From Phoronis australis (taxonomy: Eukaryota > Phoronida > Phoronidae), in assembly GCA_002633005.1 (NCBI GenBank), contig NMRA01000365.1, positions 330,708 to 394,707 on the forward strand: a stretch of 64,000 nt of DNA, in the 5' to 3' direction. Both the position numbers and the translations under genes were made by a program. The number at the start of each line of letters is the position of its first letter. The first letter of the stretch is position 1. Under the pieces are notes generated by a model. That model had not been told where the DNA came from. It was given only the letters and a program-made list of their open reading frames with translations, and made no database searches. Below, piece after piece: positions 11,501 to 21,900 of this stretch.

Positions 11501-13684
11501 TACCGTTACCTAAATAGGGGAGATTGAGAAATCCTTTCTTCAATTCAGGCCCATGACAAACATCTGTGAACTGTTTCCTTGACAGTGGTTGGAAGTAATA
11601 AACCAAAACATTGCATAAATATGTCGTTATTTACTTACACGCTAATTTTAAAGTTAGTATATAAACTTACATTTCCTATTCAAGTTCCATTTGTACAAGA
11701 CCATATAAGGAATTGTGGCCAAGTAGTAGTACATTCAGTTTTTCATTCAAAAGATCATGAGCTAAAATCCACACAACACTGCTCACCTCAAGCAAGGTGA
11801 GTAGCTCCGTAGTTCACCTGCAGTGGATAATTTAGCGTGTTGTAAAAGATGATGAAATTAATGGCTAGATAGTATTGGGGGTTATGCAGTGATGTAGAAG
11901 GGGTCAGGAAGTAAAAAAGTGCCAAATTTGGTGATGTGAATGTTCCCAAGTGGTAACTATATTTTTGTTATTTACCCTACCTGTCTGAATAAGACCAGGG
12001 CCCGGTCTCCAATCTCCGTACTCAGACTCGAATCATGCTCAAACTCACACTTCTTACTCAACTCGAGTACAGACTCAGCTTTGGTGTATTCAATGTCATA
12101 CTCGAAAAATCTGTACTCGAAATTTCAAGCACGTTCTCAGTTTTCGAGTGTACTCGAACTGAAGTGTATCTCATCTATATTTCGAGTACGATTTTGAGTA
12201 AAAATTTGGAGTCTATGCTCAAATTTCAAGTTTGGTATGGCAGTGTGCTTGAAATCGTACTCGAAAATAAATACGAGCCAGGGAACAAAATATCGAAAGG
12301 AAACCAAGAAACACAGCAAATCTAAAAAAAATAAATCCTCTTATTGTATCTCAGCACTTCAACTTAGGTTCAGAGATAAGTTTTCATCTTAAATCTTCTT
12401 ATTCTTCACCTTATTAACCCGCCGTATCACTGTATGTTATGGCCGCCATTCTACCTCTACAATTCCTGGCAACAGGCGCATTGTAATCCCTTGTCGGCGA
12501 GTCATAACAAGCGTCGAAAGCAGTTGTGGGAAAAGTCGTGTGAGAAGTTTGTGCTGCCCTTATTTCGGTATGTGTGCCTACGTTTTGTAGGGTTTCCAAA
12601 AGACGAGGAGGGGAGGGAAGTTAAAAAAAGTTCGCTTCCCTGTCAGGTACATTTCTCATCATAACTTAGTCATCTATAATTCCTCAATCCCCAAATGGAA
12701 TTCCAGATTTTGTTTGCCGATTTCTAAGTAGACGTCTCGTCCTGTTCAGTGCCACTGGTGAACTCTGAATGCCTGCACAAGTATTGTTTTTTAACTCACG
12801 TGCCAAATGTCAACTCACTTGATACATCCCGGTAAAATACAAAGATACAGTATCGAAGTTTGACATCAGCGTAGGCCTACACAGCAATGGGTTTTATGTC
12901 AAGACTAAATTAGCACTGAACAGAGATGTGATGTTATAAGCTGTTACATATTTCTTAAGACGTTTTCGGGACTGGGTGAGGAACTCAAGAAGTGAAGCTT
13001 AATAATTGCCAAATGTATCAAAGAAATGGCATAAGAATATTTATTGAAACTAAAAAATGAATAACAGTTACAGAACACTCAGAATTCTACGTTGTAGACA
13101 TACTCTTGTAGTTGTAGCGACAGCAGACGATAATGTAGGCCTAGTTCTTGGGGTGGTCTATTCCAATAGGGAGCGATGAATCAGCGCGGCTTTGCGTGAT
13201 TTTGCATTTCACATCATAAAGAGTTCCATAGCAACTCGAGTATGAGTCAGATTTGAGTACGTTTTGAGTCTACTCGAAATATGACATTAGATACGCTTTT
13301 TTGAGTACGACTCCAGTGAGCACGATTTTGAGTATGAAATTTCGAGTATGAGTACGAGTCTGAGTACGGAGATTGGAGACCGGGCCCTGATTTCACGTCC
13401 GCACATCTCAAGTTGACTTTGAAACGTTTAAGTGTGCTCATACTATCTATCGTTTTTTAATGTACTACAGACGTTTTCCATTACAGAATTTTGATATCTT
13501 TTTGCTCTGGGTTCCTGGTTACTTCAGACAAATGGCGTTACCAAGTTGTTACTAAGCATTGCTGAATTCCTCGGGCACTATTTTGTCAACGTAAATATCA
13601 AGAACCGTTGAAAATCAAAATGTTTTAAATATTTGTATGGTTACTTTTGCAGGTAAATTCCAAATACAGATTCAAAGACAATAA
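5537..13684 (+). CDS. TRAPPC6B: TRAPP complex subunit 6 (TRAPPC6B-like), five exons, first exon missing
   Basis: TRAPPC6 is a small alpha/beta subunit of the TRAPP tethering complexes, which act at ER-Golgi and Golgi membranes as Rab exchange factors and pair with other Bet3-family subunits. Exons 5537-5598, 6204-6321, 8696-8779, 10652-10745 and 13653-13684 join in compatible phases (0/2, 2/0, 0/0, 0/1, 1/stop) to 129 residues plus stop. Family landmarks seen are KLEAMGFRVGQ, RFKDELDTMKFICKDFW, DNLRTNHQ, the block GVYVLLDN, the block YLAYPCGLIRGALYNLGI and a final CKFQIQIQ. The usual family length is about 158 residues, so about 29 N-terminal residues, encoded by a phase-0 first exon, are missing. 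I searched 1-5536 for that exon and did not find it, so it may lie upstream of the window. 6B rather than 6A is a best guess. The gene is convergent with the MBD/F-box gene. Confidence 0.93.
6204..6321 (+). CDS. TRAPPC6B: TRAPPC6 exon 3
   Basis: The acceptor is ATTCAG and the exon is 118 bp. It encodes the central helix with KFICKDFW and ends at DNLRTNHQ. The donor is GCAAGT rather than GT, a GC-AG intron with an otherwise consensus CAG|GCAAGT. The open frame does run past the splice site, but the family sequence resumes only at exon 4. Confidence 0.92.
7756..7838 (-). pseudogene. tRNA-Leu(TAA)-like pseudogene or tRNA-derived SINE head
   Basis: On the minus strand the 83 nt have an A box (TGGTGTAGTGGTTAAGG), a CTTAAAA anticodon loop, a long variable arm and a B box (GGTTCAAATCC). 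The acceptor and anticodon stems pair poorly, and no T-run terminator follows. It is probably not functional. Confidence 0.5.
8003..8047. repeat. Perfect 17-bp-arm hairpin
   Basis: The arms at 8003-8019 and 8031-8047 are exact reverse complements around an 11-nt loop. The function is unknown. Confidence 0.8.
8696..8779 (+). CDS. TRAPPC6B: TRAPPC6 exon 4
   Basis: The acceptor is CTTTCAG and the donor GTATGG. The 28 codons read GVYVLLDNRFRLLTQ and end with APK. It is in phase 0 at both ends. Confidence 0.92.
9653..9990 (+). mobile_element. Non-LTR retrotransposon 3' ORF remnant
   Basis: The translation reads KQAARLIFGVPFDTPSIHIFNRLG, a stop, then LPVHKYF and, in other frames, NSVPAYVS. This resembles the end of LINE reverse-transcriptase proteins (ARLIF...TPS...LGWLPV). 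Stops and frameshifts show that it is dead. Confidence 0.7.
10652..10745 (+). CDS. TRAPPC6B: TRAPPC6 exon 5
   Basis: The acceptor is TTCCAG and the donor GTAAGC. The 94 bp encode YLAYPCGLIRGALYNLGI followed by TSIVTADVACLPT, and end in phase 1. Confidence 0.92.
10903..11653 (-). mobile_element. Penelope-like element fragment with inverted termini
   Basis: Minus-strand peptides include GNGSCVVERQVKRML and HSAVLNHSLTTGHTID, the linker and GIY-YIG-region sequences of Penelope-like reverse transcriptases. The ends 10903-10979 and 11577-11653 are inverted copies of each other, about 35 bp of them nearly identical. The reverse-transcriptase core is absent, so this is a truncated non-autonomous copy. 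Confidence 0.75.
11996..13389. mobile_element. TIR DNA transposon, non-autonomous, hAT-like ends
   Basis: Inverted ends of about 34 bp begin CAGGGCCCGGTCTCC. The flanks inside carry many copies of TACTCGA-type motifs in both orientations, like transposase-binding subterminal repeats. No transposase is seen. The flanking 8-mers do not match, so a target duplication is not shown. Confidence 0.7.
13653..13684 (+). CDS. TRAPPC6B: TRAPPC6 last coding exon
   Basis: The acceptor is CTTTTGCAG. The first two bases complete a Cys codon with exon 5, then KFQIQIQRQ and a TAA stop at 13682-13684. This matches the family C-terminus, a CKFQV-type ending. It is too short to be found as an open frame alone. 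Confidence 0.88.
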
Positions 13685-13979
13685 GTCCTGTGCAGCTGAG
13701 GATTGTCTATAATGGGCGTACAAAGTGCAATTGTGAAACATTAAGTTAGCAATTATTTCTGGCATAAGACCATTAGGATGTTTATCAAATGAAGAAACAG
13801 CCAAGTCCAACAGCTGAAGGGCCGAGCACATGAACTAGAACTGCACAGCGAAAATGCCCATAATTTGCCTCCTCTCCCAAACCCTGAAACCCAAATCTGA
13901 AAACTTGAAAAGTAAACCTCATGAGGAGTGAACTCATGAGAAATTTTGTAGTTGAAACGATGCAAGTTGTATAAATGAC

Positions 13980-13985
13980 TTTATT
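13980..13985 (-). terminator. Candidate poly(A) signal of the MBD/PHD/F-box gene
   Basis: The minus strand reads AATAAA about 530 bp past the TAA at 14513-14515. If it is used, the two genes' 3' UTRs overlap by several hundred bases. Confidence 0.4.
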
Positions 13986-14083
13986 TATATGTAGAGCTAA
14001 TCTGTGTAAATATATGTAGTTTCTATCATTGGTACCACTGGCTCTTCTAATCATAAAAACTGCCCTTATCTACAATTACAAAG

Positions 14084-14189
14084 TCTCTGTATAGCAATTA
14101 GCCAGGTATTACACAATTCATACTCCCGCACATGTATCTCTGTATACCAATTAGCCAGCTATTACACAATTCATACTCCCGCACATGTA
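14084..14189. repeat. 53-bp tandem duplication in the overlapping 3' UTRs
   Basis: Two copies, with few differences, start TCTCTGTATA at 14084 and 14137. Confidence 0.85.
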
Positions 14190-14327
14190 TCTAAATTACA
14201 ATTCATTGACTAGCCACTTCAGTCACAAACATAGAAGACTACAAGCATTAAACTGATCATCAGGCATCTTTATATGCAACATGTCTAGCATAAGGGTATG
14301 GTGAAGTTCAAAAAAAGGATGTCCAAC

Positions 14328-14333
14328 AATAAA
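14328..14333 (+). terminator. Candidate TRAPPC6 poly(A) signal
   Basis: AATAAA lies about 640 bp past the TRAPPC6 stop, with an ATTAAA near 14247 as an alternative. It falls within the predicted 3' UTR of the opposing gene. No transcript evidence is available. Confidence 0.4.
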
Positions 14334-14512
14334 CCCACCCATACACAGAATTCAGTAGTTAAATGACTCGTGACTATGAAACAACTCATGTTTATCAAAA
14401 GGGAAGCAAAATTGATTACACAAATGGTCAGTCTAATCCACGTGGAATACTCTGTACCTGCCACTGCACCAAATACAACATCAAATGTTGTACAGAAGAA
14501 TTAACACGTCTA

Positions 14513-15973
14513 TTATGTAGTGCTTCTTTTGTCATTGACGATTATGGGAATCCTATAGACACGGATCTTGACGGTGGGTAAAGCAGCGCACAATCTATCA
14601 CCCAGTGTGTCCATGCTCCATGACTCATTCACAGTATCGTACACTACAACAACAGTCTTCTTCTTAACGAGAGGAAGAGACGCCTCTGACCTCTTATTTT
14701 CCAAATGAGAATCTGCAGCATCTGATGCCTTCTCACTGAAGCCTGAATGCGATTCTGTCTTTTCAACCTTCTCGTCAGTTGCAGGATACTCTTTCTCATT
14801 CTGTGCAGATACATCCTTCTCTTCATTTACAGGTGTTTCCAACTTATCATTTAGAGGCACTTGAAAGTGCTCAGTTGTTGCAGGCAGCTGAGTTTCGTCC
14901 TGAGCACCTAACCATTTGGTCCTCTCATCAGTTACAATGGGCTCCGTCTTCTCATTAGTCACAGCTAATGATTCTGCATTCTCATTGGTTATAGCCGATT
15001 CTGTCTCCATTTTGGTAACAAGAGTTTCAGCATTCTCGTTGGTTACAGCAAGTGCCCCTGTTTTCTCGTTGTTTCCTGAAAGTGGTTTGGTATCCTCTGT
15101 TGTAACTGAAAGTGACTCAGTCTTCTCATTGGATCCTGAGAGTGCTTTTACTTGACCACTCGTTCCTGAAAGTGACTCGGTATTCTCATTGGCTTCTGAA
15201 AAAGTTTCTGCCTTATCACTGGATACTGAAAGTGATTCTGCTTTCTCACTGGTGACTGAAACTGACTTTGGCTTCTCATTGGCCACTAAAAGTATTTCTG
15301 TATTCTCGTTGGACACCAAAACAGATTCAGTCTTTTCATTGGATAGAGGTAGGGACTCTCCATTCCCATTGGGCACTTCTTCAAGGGATGGCAGTGACGC
15401 CTCTCCTCTCTCATAGGCTGGCAAGGCTGATTCATTTGACAATTGAGACTGGATCTTGGATACATTGCCACTAGACAAGTTGACTTTGGCCATAGTAGAT
15501 GGGCACTCTGGTTTTTGAGTTGCTCCTTCGACAGAGTCAACAGGAACTCTCTCACTGAAGCCCAACTTTGCTTCAGATGTGGCCTCCAACACATCCACCA
15601 TTTCCACATCTGCAGGATCCCCTGGTCTCTCTTCTTTACTAACTTGGCCATTTTCCGACCTTGACTCTTCATGCGACAGGACTACGCTATTATGCAGGCC
15701 TTCCTTCCTTTGAAAGGCATCGTTAGTCTTGCCATCAGGCAAGTCACCATTGGTATCACACTTAGAATGTTCGGCGGCAGATCTATCTGAATGACACTCG
15801 ACGTCCTTGAAAAGAGGCTTTTCGAAGCAAAACGGAATGAAGGCTACTTTAGACATCGTCTGACTAGACTCCATTTCGTCAATGTCCTCCGATGGCATCA
15901 CACCCCAATCAAATTGCCTTAGAAACTTCATTGTCTTCACGTGTTGGAAAATTGCATGGTTCATCCTTCCACC
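14513..15973 (-). CDS. MBD/F-box gene, last exon with 11-residue repeats
   Basis: The acceptor is TCTGTTACAG. It encodes residues 1190-1675 and a TAA stop. The first 30 residues (HAIFQHVKTMKFLRQFDWG) look like a closing LRR. A long Ser/Glu-rich low-complexity tail follows, with degenerate 11-residue repeats of the type SNEKTESLSVT, then a hydrophobic patch (KKKTVVVVYD). It is probably disordered. The frame is 1.45 kb without a stop. Confidence 0.88.
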   Translation of the reverse strand, partial: GGRMNHAIFQHVKTMKFLRQFDWGVMPSEDIDEMESSQTMSKVAFIPFCFEKPLFKDVECHSDRSAAEHSKCDTNGDLPDGKTNDAFQRKEGLHNSVVLSHEESRSENGQVSKEERPGDPADVEMVDVLEATSEAKLGFSERVPVDSVEGATQKPECPSTMAKVNLSSGNVSKIQSQLSNESALPAYERGEASLPSLEEVPNGNGESLPLSNEKTESVLVSNENTEILLVANEKPKSVSVTSEKAESLSVSSDKAETFSEANENTESLSGTSGQVKALSGSNEKTESLSVTTEDTKPLSGNNEKTGALAVTNENAETLVTKMETESAITNENAESLAVTNEKTEPIVTDERTKWLGAQDETQLPATTEHFQVPLNDKLETPVNEEKDVSAQNEKEYPATDEKVEKTESHSGFSEKASDAADSHLENKRSEASLPLVKKKTVVVVYDTVNESWSMDTLGDRLCAALPTVKIRVYRIPIIVNDKRSTT

Positions 15974-18900
15974 CTGTAACAGACAACATCATTGAAACTT
16001 ATGAGCAAGATTGCATTAATCTGTTGAAAGATATACATAAATCTATGGAAGTCTTTCCTGTCATAAGTAACTTTTAAATACCACATACCTTCATGGAACA
16101 GATACTTTGCAAGTGTGAACATTAACAGGAAATTAATTTTTTAACACACCCCAGCACAACTTCCAACTTCTGTCGTCACATCCAAAGTCACAACTCATTC
16201 CAGTCTAGCAAACACAGCTTTTGCGTTCCTTTGATCTTGGTGAATTTTATTGCTGTAATGTTGTTTTTCATAGTACTTCAGTGTAAGGACTTCCTAACTT
16301 CACACAAATCACAAGTTGTATTAAAGCGGTTGTGCTGGTAACACGACTTGAGGTGAAAAGATTAACACTAGAGATCCAAGAGCCACTTTCACTCACTTTA
16401 TTGGAAAGTCCATTAAACTCCTTGAGAAGATTTTGATGCAGGCAACAAAAAGTCTCAACTTCTTAACGTTTCATTCGTCAAAACACAAAGCTTTCAATTC
16501 ACAATTTCATGTCCAATGACCGCAAAGGTCTCTAGAAAAAGCAGGCCCGTTTCCAGCCCATCTGATGCAAGTTAGAGACAGCATACCTTTTCTCTGGTAT
16601 CTGGCCACACTGAGAAGACTCGTAGAGACGTGAGGGCTGCGACCACCTTCAGGATACCCTCGTCCAGTCTGTACATGATCAACTCCAGCTCTTTCAGTCT
16701 GCAATAAGTAATGGCTGTTTTGGTTTAATTTTACCACTGTATCTTAAGGTTATGCAGGACCTTGTCAACAAATCTGGATATTTACCAAAATATCTACAAA
16801 ACTATGGAGTTTAACTCTATAAGCAAGTGTACATTTTCTGAAAGTAGAAAGCCAGTTAAATTCCATGTTGACATGTTATCAATACGCTATAAATTGAGTC
16901 ACAGGGCCTTTGAAGAAAAAAATATGGCAAAACATTAGTATCAATAACATCATCAAATTTGATTTGACTTAAATGCTCAAAATGAAATCTCAAAAATGCA
17001 GTTACAGTTTTCTAAACCTTCATTTCATTTTTGTTTTATGTTTCTTTTTTAGCTGTTTTGCGAAAATCACTGATAAATTCTATTTTTGATAGCCCCTCAT
17101 GGAAAAGTGGAACATTTTAAAATAATTCCTAACAGCCCTAGAGATGGCAGTGCATAAAGAAAAATATCTCAAAGTTTCCTATGAATTCCATCTGCCATTT
17201 CTGAGATGTTAGTCAAATCTAACGTGATCACATTTGTTTTTGGCCATAATATGAACATGAAATTTAAAATCAACGCATTCGAACAAAGACATCGTATTAG
17301 TCGACGTTTTGGATTATTATCACTAAACCATTCTCAAGACAATATTCTTCACAATACTCCAGTCAGGTAACATAGGAGAACAGTCAGGTAACATAGGAGA
17401 ACAGTCAGGTAACATAGGAGAACAGTCAGGTAACATAGGAGAACAGTCAGGTAACATAGGAGAACAGTCAGGTAACATAGGAGAACAGTCAGGTAACATA
17501 GGAGAACAGTCAGGTAACATAGGAGAGCAGTCAGGTAACATAGGAGAACAGTCTGGTAACATAGGAGAACAGTCAGGTAACATAGGAGAACAGTCTGGTA
17601 ACATAGGAGAACAGTCTGGTAACATAGGAGAACAGTCTGCACAAGTATACATCAAAATACATAATAAGTAGAGAGACCAGAAATTAAAACAATTGGAGCT
17701 CAAATAAACCAAAGTTTCTATTTAAATAGAGCTCGGTGTGATTCAACCATACATAGTCTCCTTTATGAGCATCCTGAAGGTGGTATTGTCCTTGTCCAAG
17801 ATCTGAACACCAGAGTAATCTAGTGTGACCCATGGTCAATGAATGATCGAGAACAGCACAGTGTGTCTTTACATAGCATCCTACATAAACTAGATAATAT
17901 TAGCAAGCGTCCATATATCTAAATTGAGACTCTCACTGACATAAGGCTAAGAGAAACGGTCATGGATACATTAAGTCAGATTTTCACTGGCTCAAGGATA
18001 TCTCAAACCTTATTCACAAAAATTGCCCATTTTTACAATATTTCACGTATGCCTAGCGAAACACTTAATCTTCATTTTCGGGGAATTTCAAATACAAAAT
18101 ATTCACAGTAGCGAGAAAAAGATTTTAATAGCAGAACCACCTTGGAACCGCACAACCACGTGGAAATTTGTTTACTACTTATCTGAGGTCAAAGGTTACG
18201 GGACTGTTACTCAAATCGAATCTCCTGCCAGGCACAGAGCAGCTCTGTATGTACCCTCAGTCCTTTCATTCCCCGAGTCACCATAATAGTGAGTCAACGA
18301 TGTGCTCATATGACAGAAAGATGCCGAGAAAAATGAAGACAAAACATACTTTTGATCCCGATGAGTTGTGTGTTTGCATGCATAAAACCATTTTGAATGA
18401 ATGCGTAACGTAACAAAAACGAATACAACTGCTATTTTAAAAAAATTTTAAAATACCTTACATTTTGTGAGTTGATTTGTCATAGAAACCAAACAACAAG
18501 AGCAACGCAGAGCGTTGAAATGCGCCCACAATTGCATATGGTATCCTTCTAGGGTTGTTTATTGGTACCATAAAGTGGCCAGTAGAGGGCATATATGTAG
18601 TATGTTGTACTTTGCAAAATGGAAAGGCATGGTCATGGTCTCCTCAATAGGCTAGGGGCAAAATGTGAGTGATCTTCATGATACAAGCACATCCTATGCA
18701 TCAGTTGCTTAAAGCACCACAGAAACATAGAATTAAAAACAAATTTACCAACATACGAGATTAGCAAAGCATTAGAATGCCAGAAACAAATTTCTACTTG
18801 GAACTTTTCCTTCATAGTCACGAAGTAACACAAAGTATACACCTGAAGACCTATGAAAATACAGAGGTCAATGTAAAATACTAAAATTGCCACTAGAGGC

Positions 18901-21900
18901 ATACCGGTAGTCAGAATCATCCTAAAGTCGTCATCGTCCGTTGTCAACGTCACATAAATATACTTCCTAAATTTAGTAAAGATCCTGCAAACGGTTTGGG
19001 AGATACAGCCATGGGCGCAAAAAAAACTGCCACTAAGAGGCGCCACAGTAATCAAAGTCATGGGAAATTCAGCGTCAACTGTCCTCTTCATAGTAAGAAC
19101 ATACATGCCAATTTTCACAATCATACTTATAGCGGTTTGGTTGATAGAGGGGTGGACGCCAAAAAACAGACTCAAAAACAGTAAAAATGGCCACTGGGTG
19201 TTGCAAACTAGGTCGAATCCATCCGAAAACGGGAGGATAGCGTCATCGCACTAATAAGTGCCTACATTACCAAATTTCATGAAAATCCGTTAAGGACTTG
19301 TGAAGATACAGAGGAAAACGTAAAAAAATAAAATTGCCACTAGGGGAACACTGGTAGGCGGATCCGTCCAAAAGTCGTCATCGTCTGTTTTTAACATAAT
19401 ATAAATACACTTATTAAATTTCGTAAAGATCCTGCGAACGGTTTAGGAGATACAGCCATAGGCGCAAAAAAACAAAACTGCCACTAGGAGGCGCCACAGT
19501 GGTCGAAATCGTCGGAAAATTATCGTCAACCATCCTCTACATAGTAAGCATATACATGCCAATTTTCACAATCATTCTTTGAGCGGTTTGGTTGATAGAG
19601 GAGTGGATGCACAAAAACATACTCGAAAACACTAAAAGTGGCCACTAGGTGGCGCAAACTACGTCGAATCCATCTGAAAACGGCAGGATAGCGTCACCTC
19701 ACATACCAAATTTCATGAAAATCCGTTCAGGACTTTTGAAGATACAAAGGTAAGCGTAAAAAACTAAAATTGCCACTAGGGGGCACACCGGTAGTCGGAT
19801 CCGTCCGAAAGTTCGCACATGCCGTCCCATTCATAAATGGAACATATGTGCCAAATTTCATGAACATATGTCAAAGGGTTTTGGAGATAGAGCAGCGGAC
19901 GCCGGACACACACCGCCCGTACGGACAGACGGAGATGACGGCATAATGCGTCCACATAAAAATATGTGGGCGCATAAAAAGCCTAATCGGAAATTCCTAA
20001 GTGTTTTTTGAGGTAACTGGTGAAGTTTTCATGTTACAAAAAGTTTGATCAAAATTGACCAAGAAGTTATTTTTCTGCGAATGTACCTTTTTTAAAATTG
20101 AAAGTTATGTTAAACAAGAGCAGTGCGGAGCATTGAAATGCGCCCACGAATGCATCACAAATGGTGTGCTTTTAGGGGGTTTTGTTTGTATCATCGAAAT
20201 GGCCACTAGATGACACAAAATATGCCGAATCGGTCTGAAAACCAGAAAATGTCACCGTTTCTTTAAAAGAAAGCCATTTACAACAAAAATGGCCACTAGG
20301 TGGCGCAAACTACGAATCCATCCGAAAACGAGAGGATAGCGTCATCTCACTAATAGATGTCTATGTGCCAAATTTTACGGAAATCCGTTGAGGAACTTTG
20401 AAGATACAGAGGCAAACGCAATAAACTAAAACTGCCACTAGGGGGCACACCGGTACACCGATCAGTTCGAAAGTCGTCGTCGTCAACTTCATATAAATAA
20501 ATTTGCTAAATTTAATAAAGATCCTGTAGAACGTTTAGGAGATACAGCCACGGCCGCAAAAACAAACAAAACAAACTGCCACTAGGAGGCGCCACTGTAG
20601 TCGAAGTCGTTGGAAAATCATTGTCAATTGTCTTCCTCATAGTAACAATACACATGCCAATTTTCACAATCATCCTTAAAGTGGTTTGGTTGTTAGAGGG
20701 GCGGACACCAAAGAAACGACTCGAAAACAGTAAAAACGGCCACTAGATTCTGCAAGGGGTTTAGGAGATACAGCCGCGGACGCCCAGACAGAGATGACGG
20801 CAATATGCGACCACATCTAAATATGTGGGTGCATAAAAAAAGGAGTTAACACAATAGCAGCAGCAACAGCAGCAGCAGCAACAACAATAATAATGGTAAT
20901 AAATATACAACTTCTTTTTATATATACTTTTACAAGTTTACAAAGCCAAGTTAATTGATATACGAGTTAGCATGGAGGCCACTAAATAAGGTTTGAGATA
21001 ACCTTACAGTGCTGCCAATCAAGATCAGCCTTATTAGTAGTGCTTGGAAAATCCTGCTGCAAACCATATCAATCTGTGGCAATCTAGAAGCAGGGACTCA
21101 TCTAGCGGCCGTCCTGGCCGTCCTTGGGACGGCCCTTTGAAAAAAATGACGGCTTTGGACGGCACGGCCAAGACGGAAAAAAGACGGCCTGTTCCAAAAC
21201 AACCTCGGTGAAAATGAAGTCTAAACGAAGAATTTTAACATTTATTATTAATAAATTTCATTGAAACCTACAATTCATTAATTAAGTTCGCTAAATATTA
21301 AGAAATAACTCGACATTAGAAACTTTTGCCGTCTATTTTTACTATACATGTAAATGTCACAATGACGATCGGCAGATACTGGCAGCCATCTTTGGGGAAT
21401 ACATTCCTATTCTGTGACGTCAAGGTGACTTCATACGGAATCCCCCGCACGACTAGTGTCGAGAAAAGTTGCATCCAGCGCTAACTACCCGTACATGGAC
21501 ACTTAATCTTTGAAATTGAAGAACCCACACCCGAAGTTGAAAGGATTTGCCGTACTCCTAATGCTAGTTGCCGACGCGGAAGTTGAAGCGGCACTCGATA
21601 TATTCGACGGAGCAGCCAATTTGAAATAGCCGACGGAGAACGTACACTTCGAAAAAATGATACCCGACAAAATTCTAGCACTGACCTGCCGTACAAATGC
21701 CACCAATGTCGTTGAACNGTTGAGCACTGGTGATACTGATTTGTGAATTTGTTGAGGATATGGTCTTGTTTTTGTAGATTCGTGAATTGCATTACTGTGC
21801 GATGTAACGACACGTAGACATGTACTCTAGAATTTATTTCTTCATGTCCTTTCGAATGCAACTTCATTGTCTTCTCACAGTTTCAAGTGGTTTCTCAACT

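Noticed and set aside
17323-17712. Protein with 13 CSPMLPD repeats
   Set aside because: It is a by-product of a 21-bp minisatellite within a dead Penelope-like copy.
18633-19175. 180-residue minus-strand open frame
   Set aside because: It lies wholly within a TIR-bounded repeat, has no domain, and sister copies do not keep the frame.
21481-21867. 128-codon minus-strand frame containing an N
   Set aside because: Inside the hAT-type element, with no transposase motif; it looks like chance or captured non-coding sequence.
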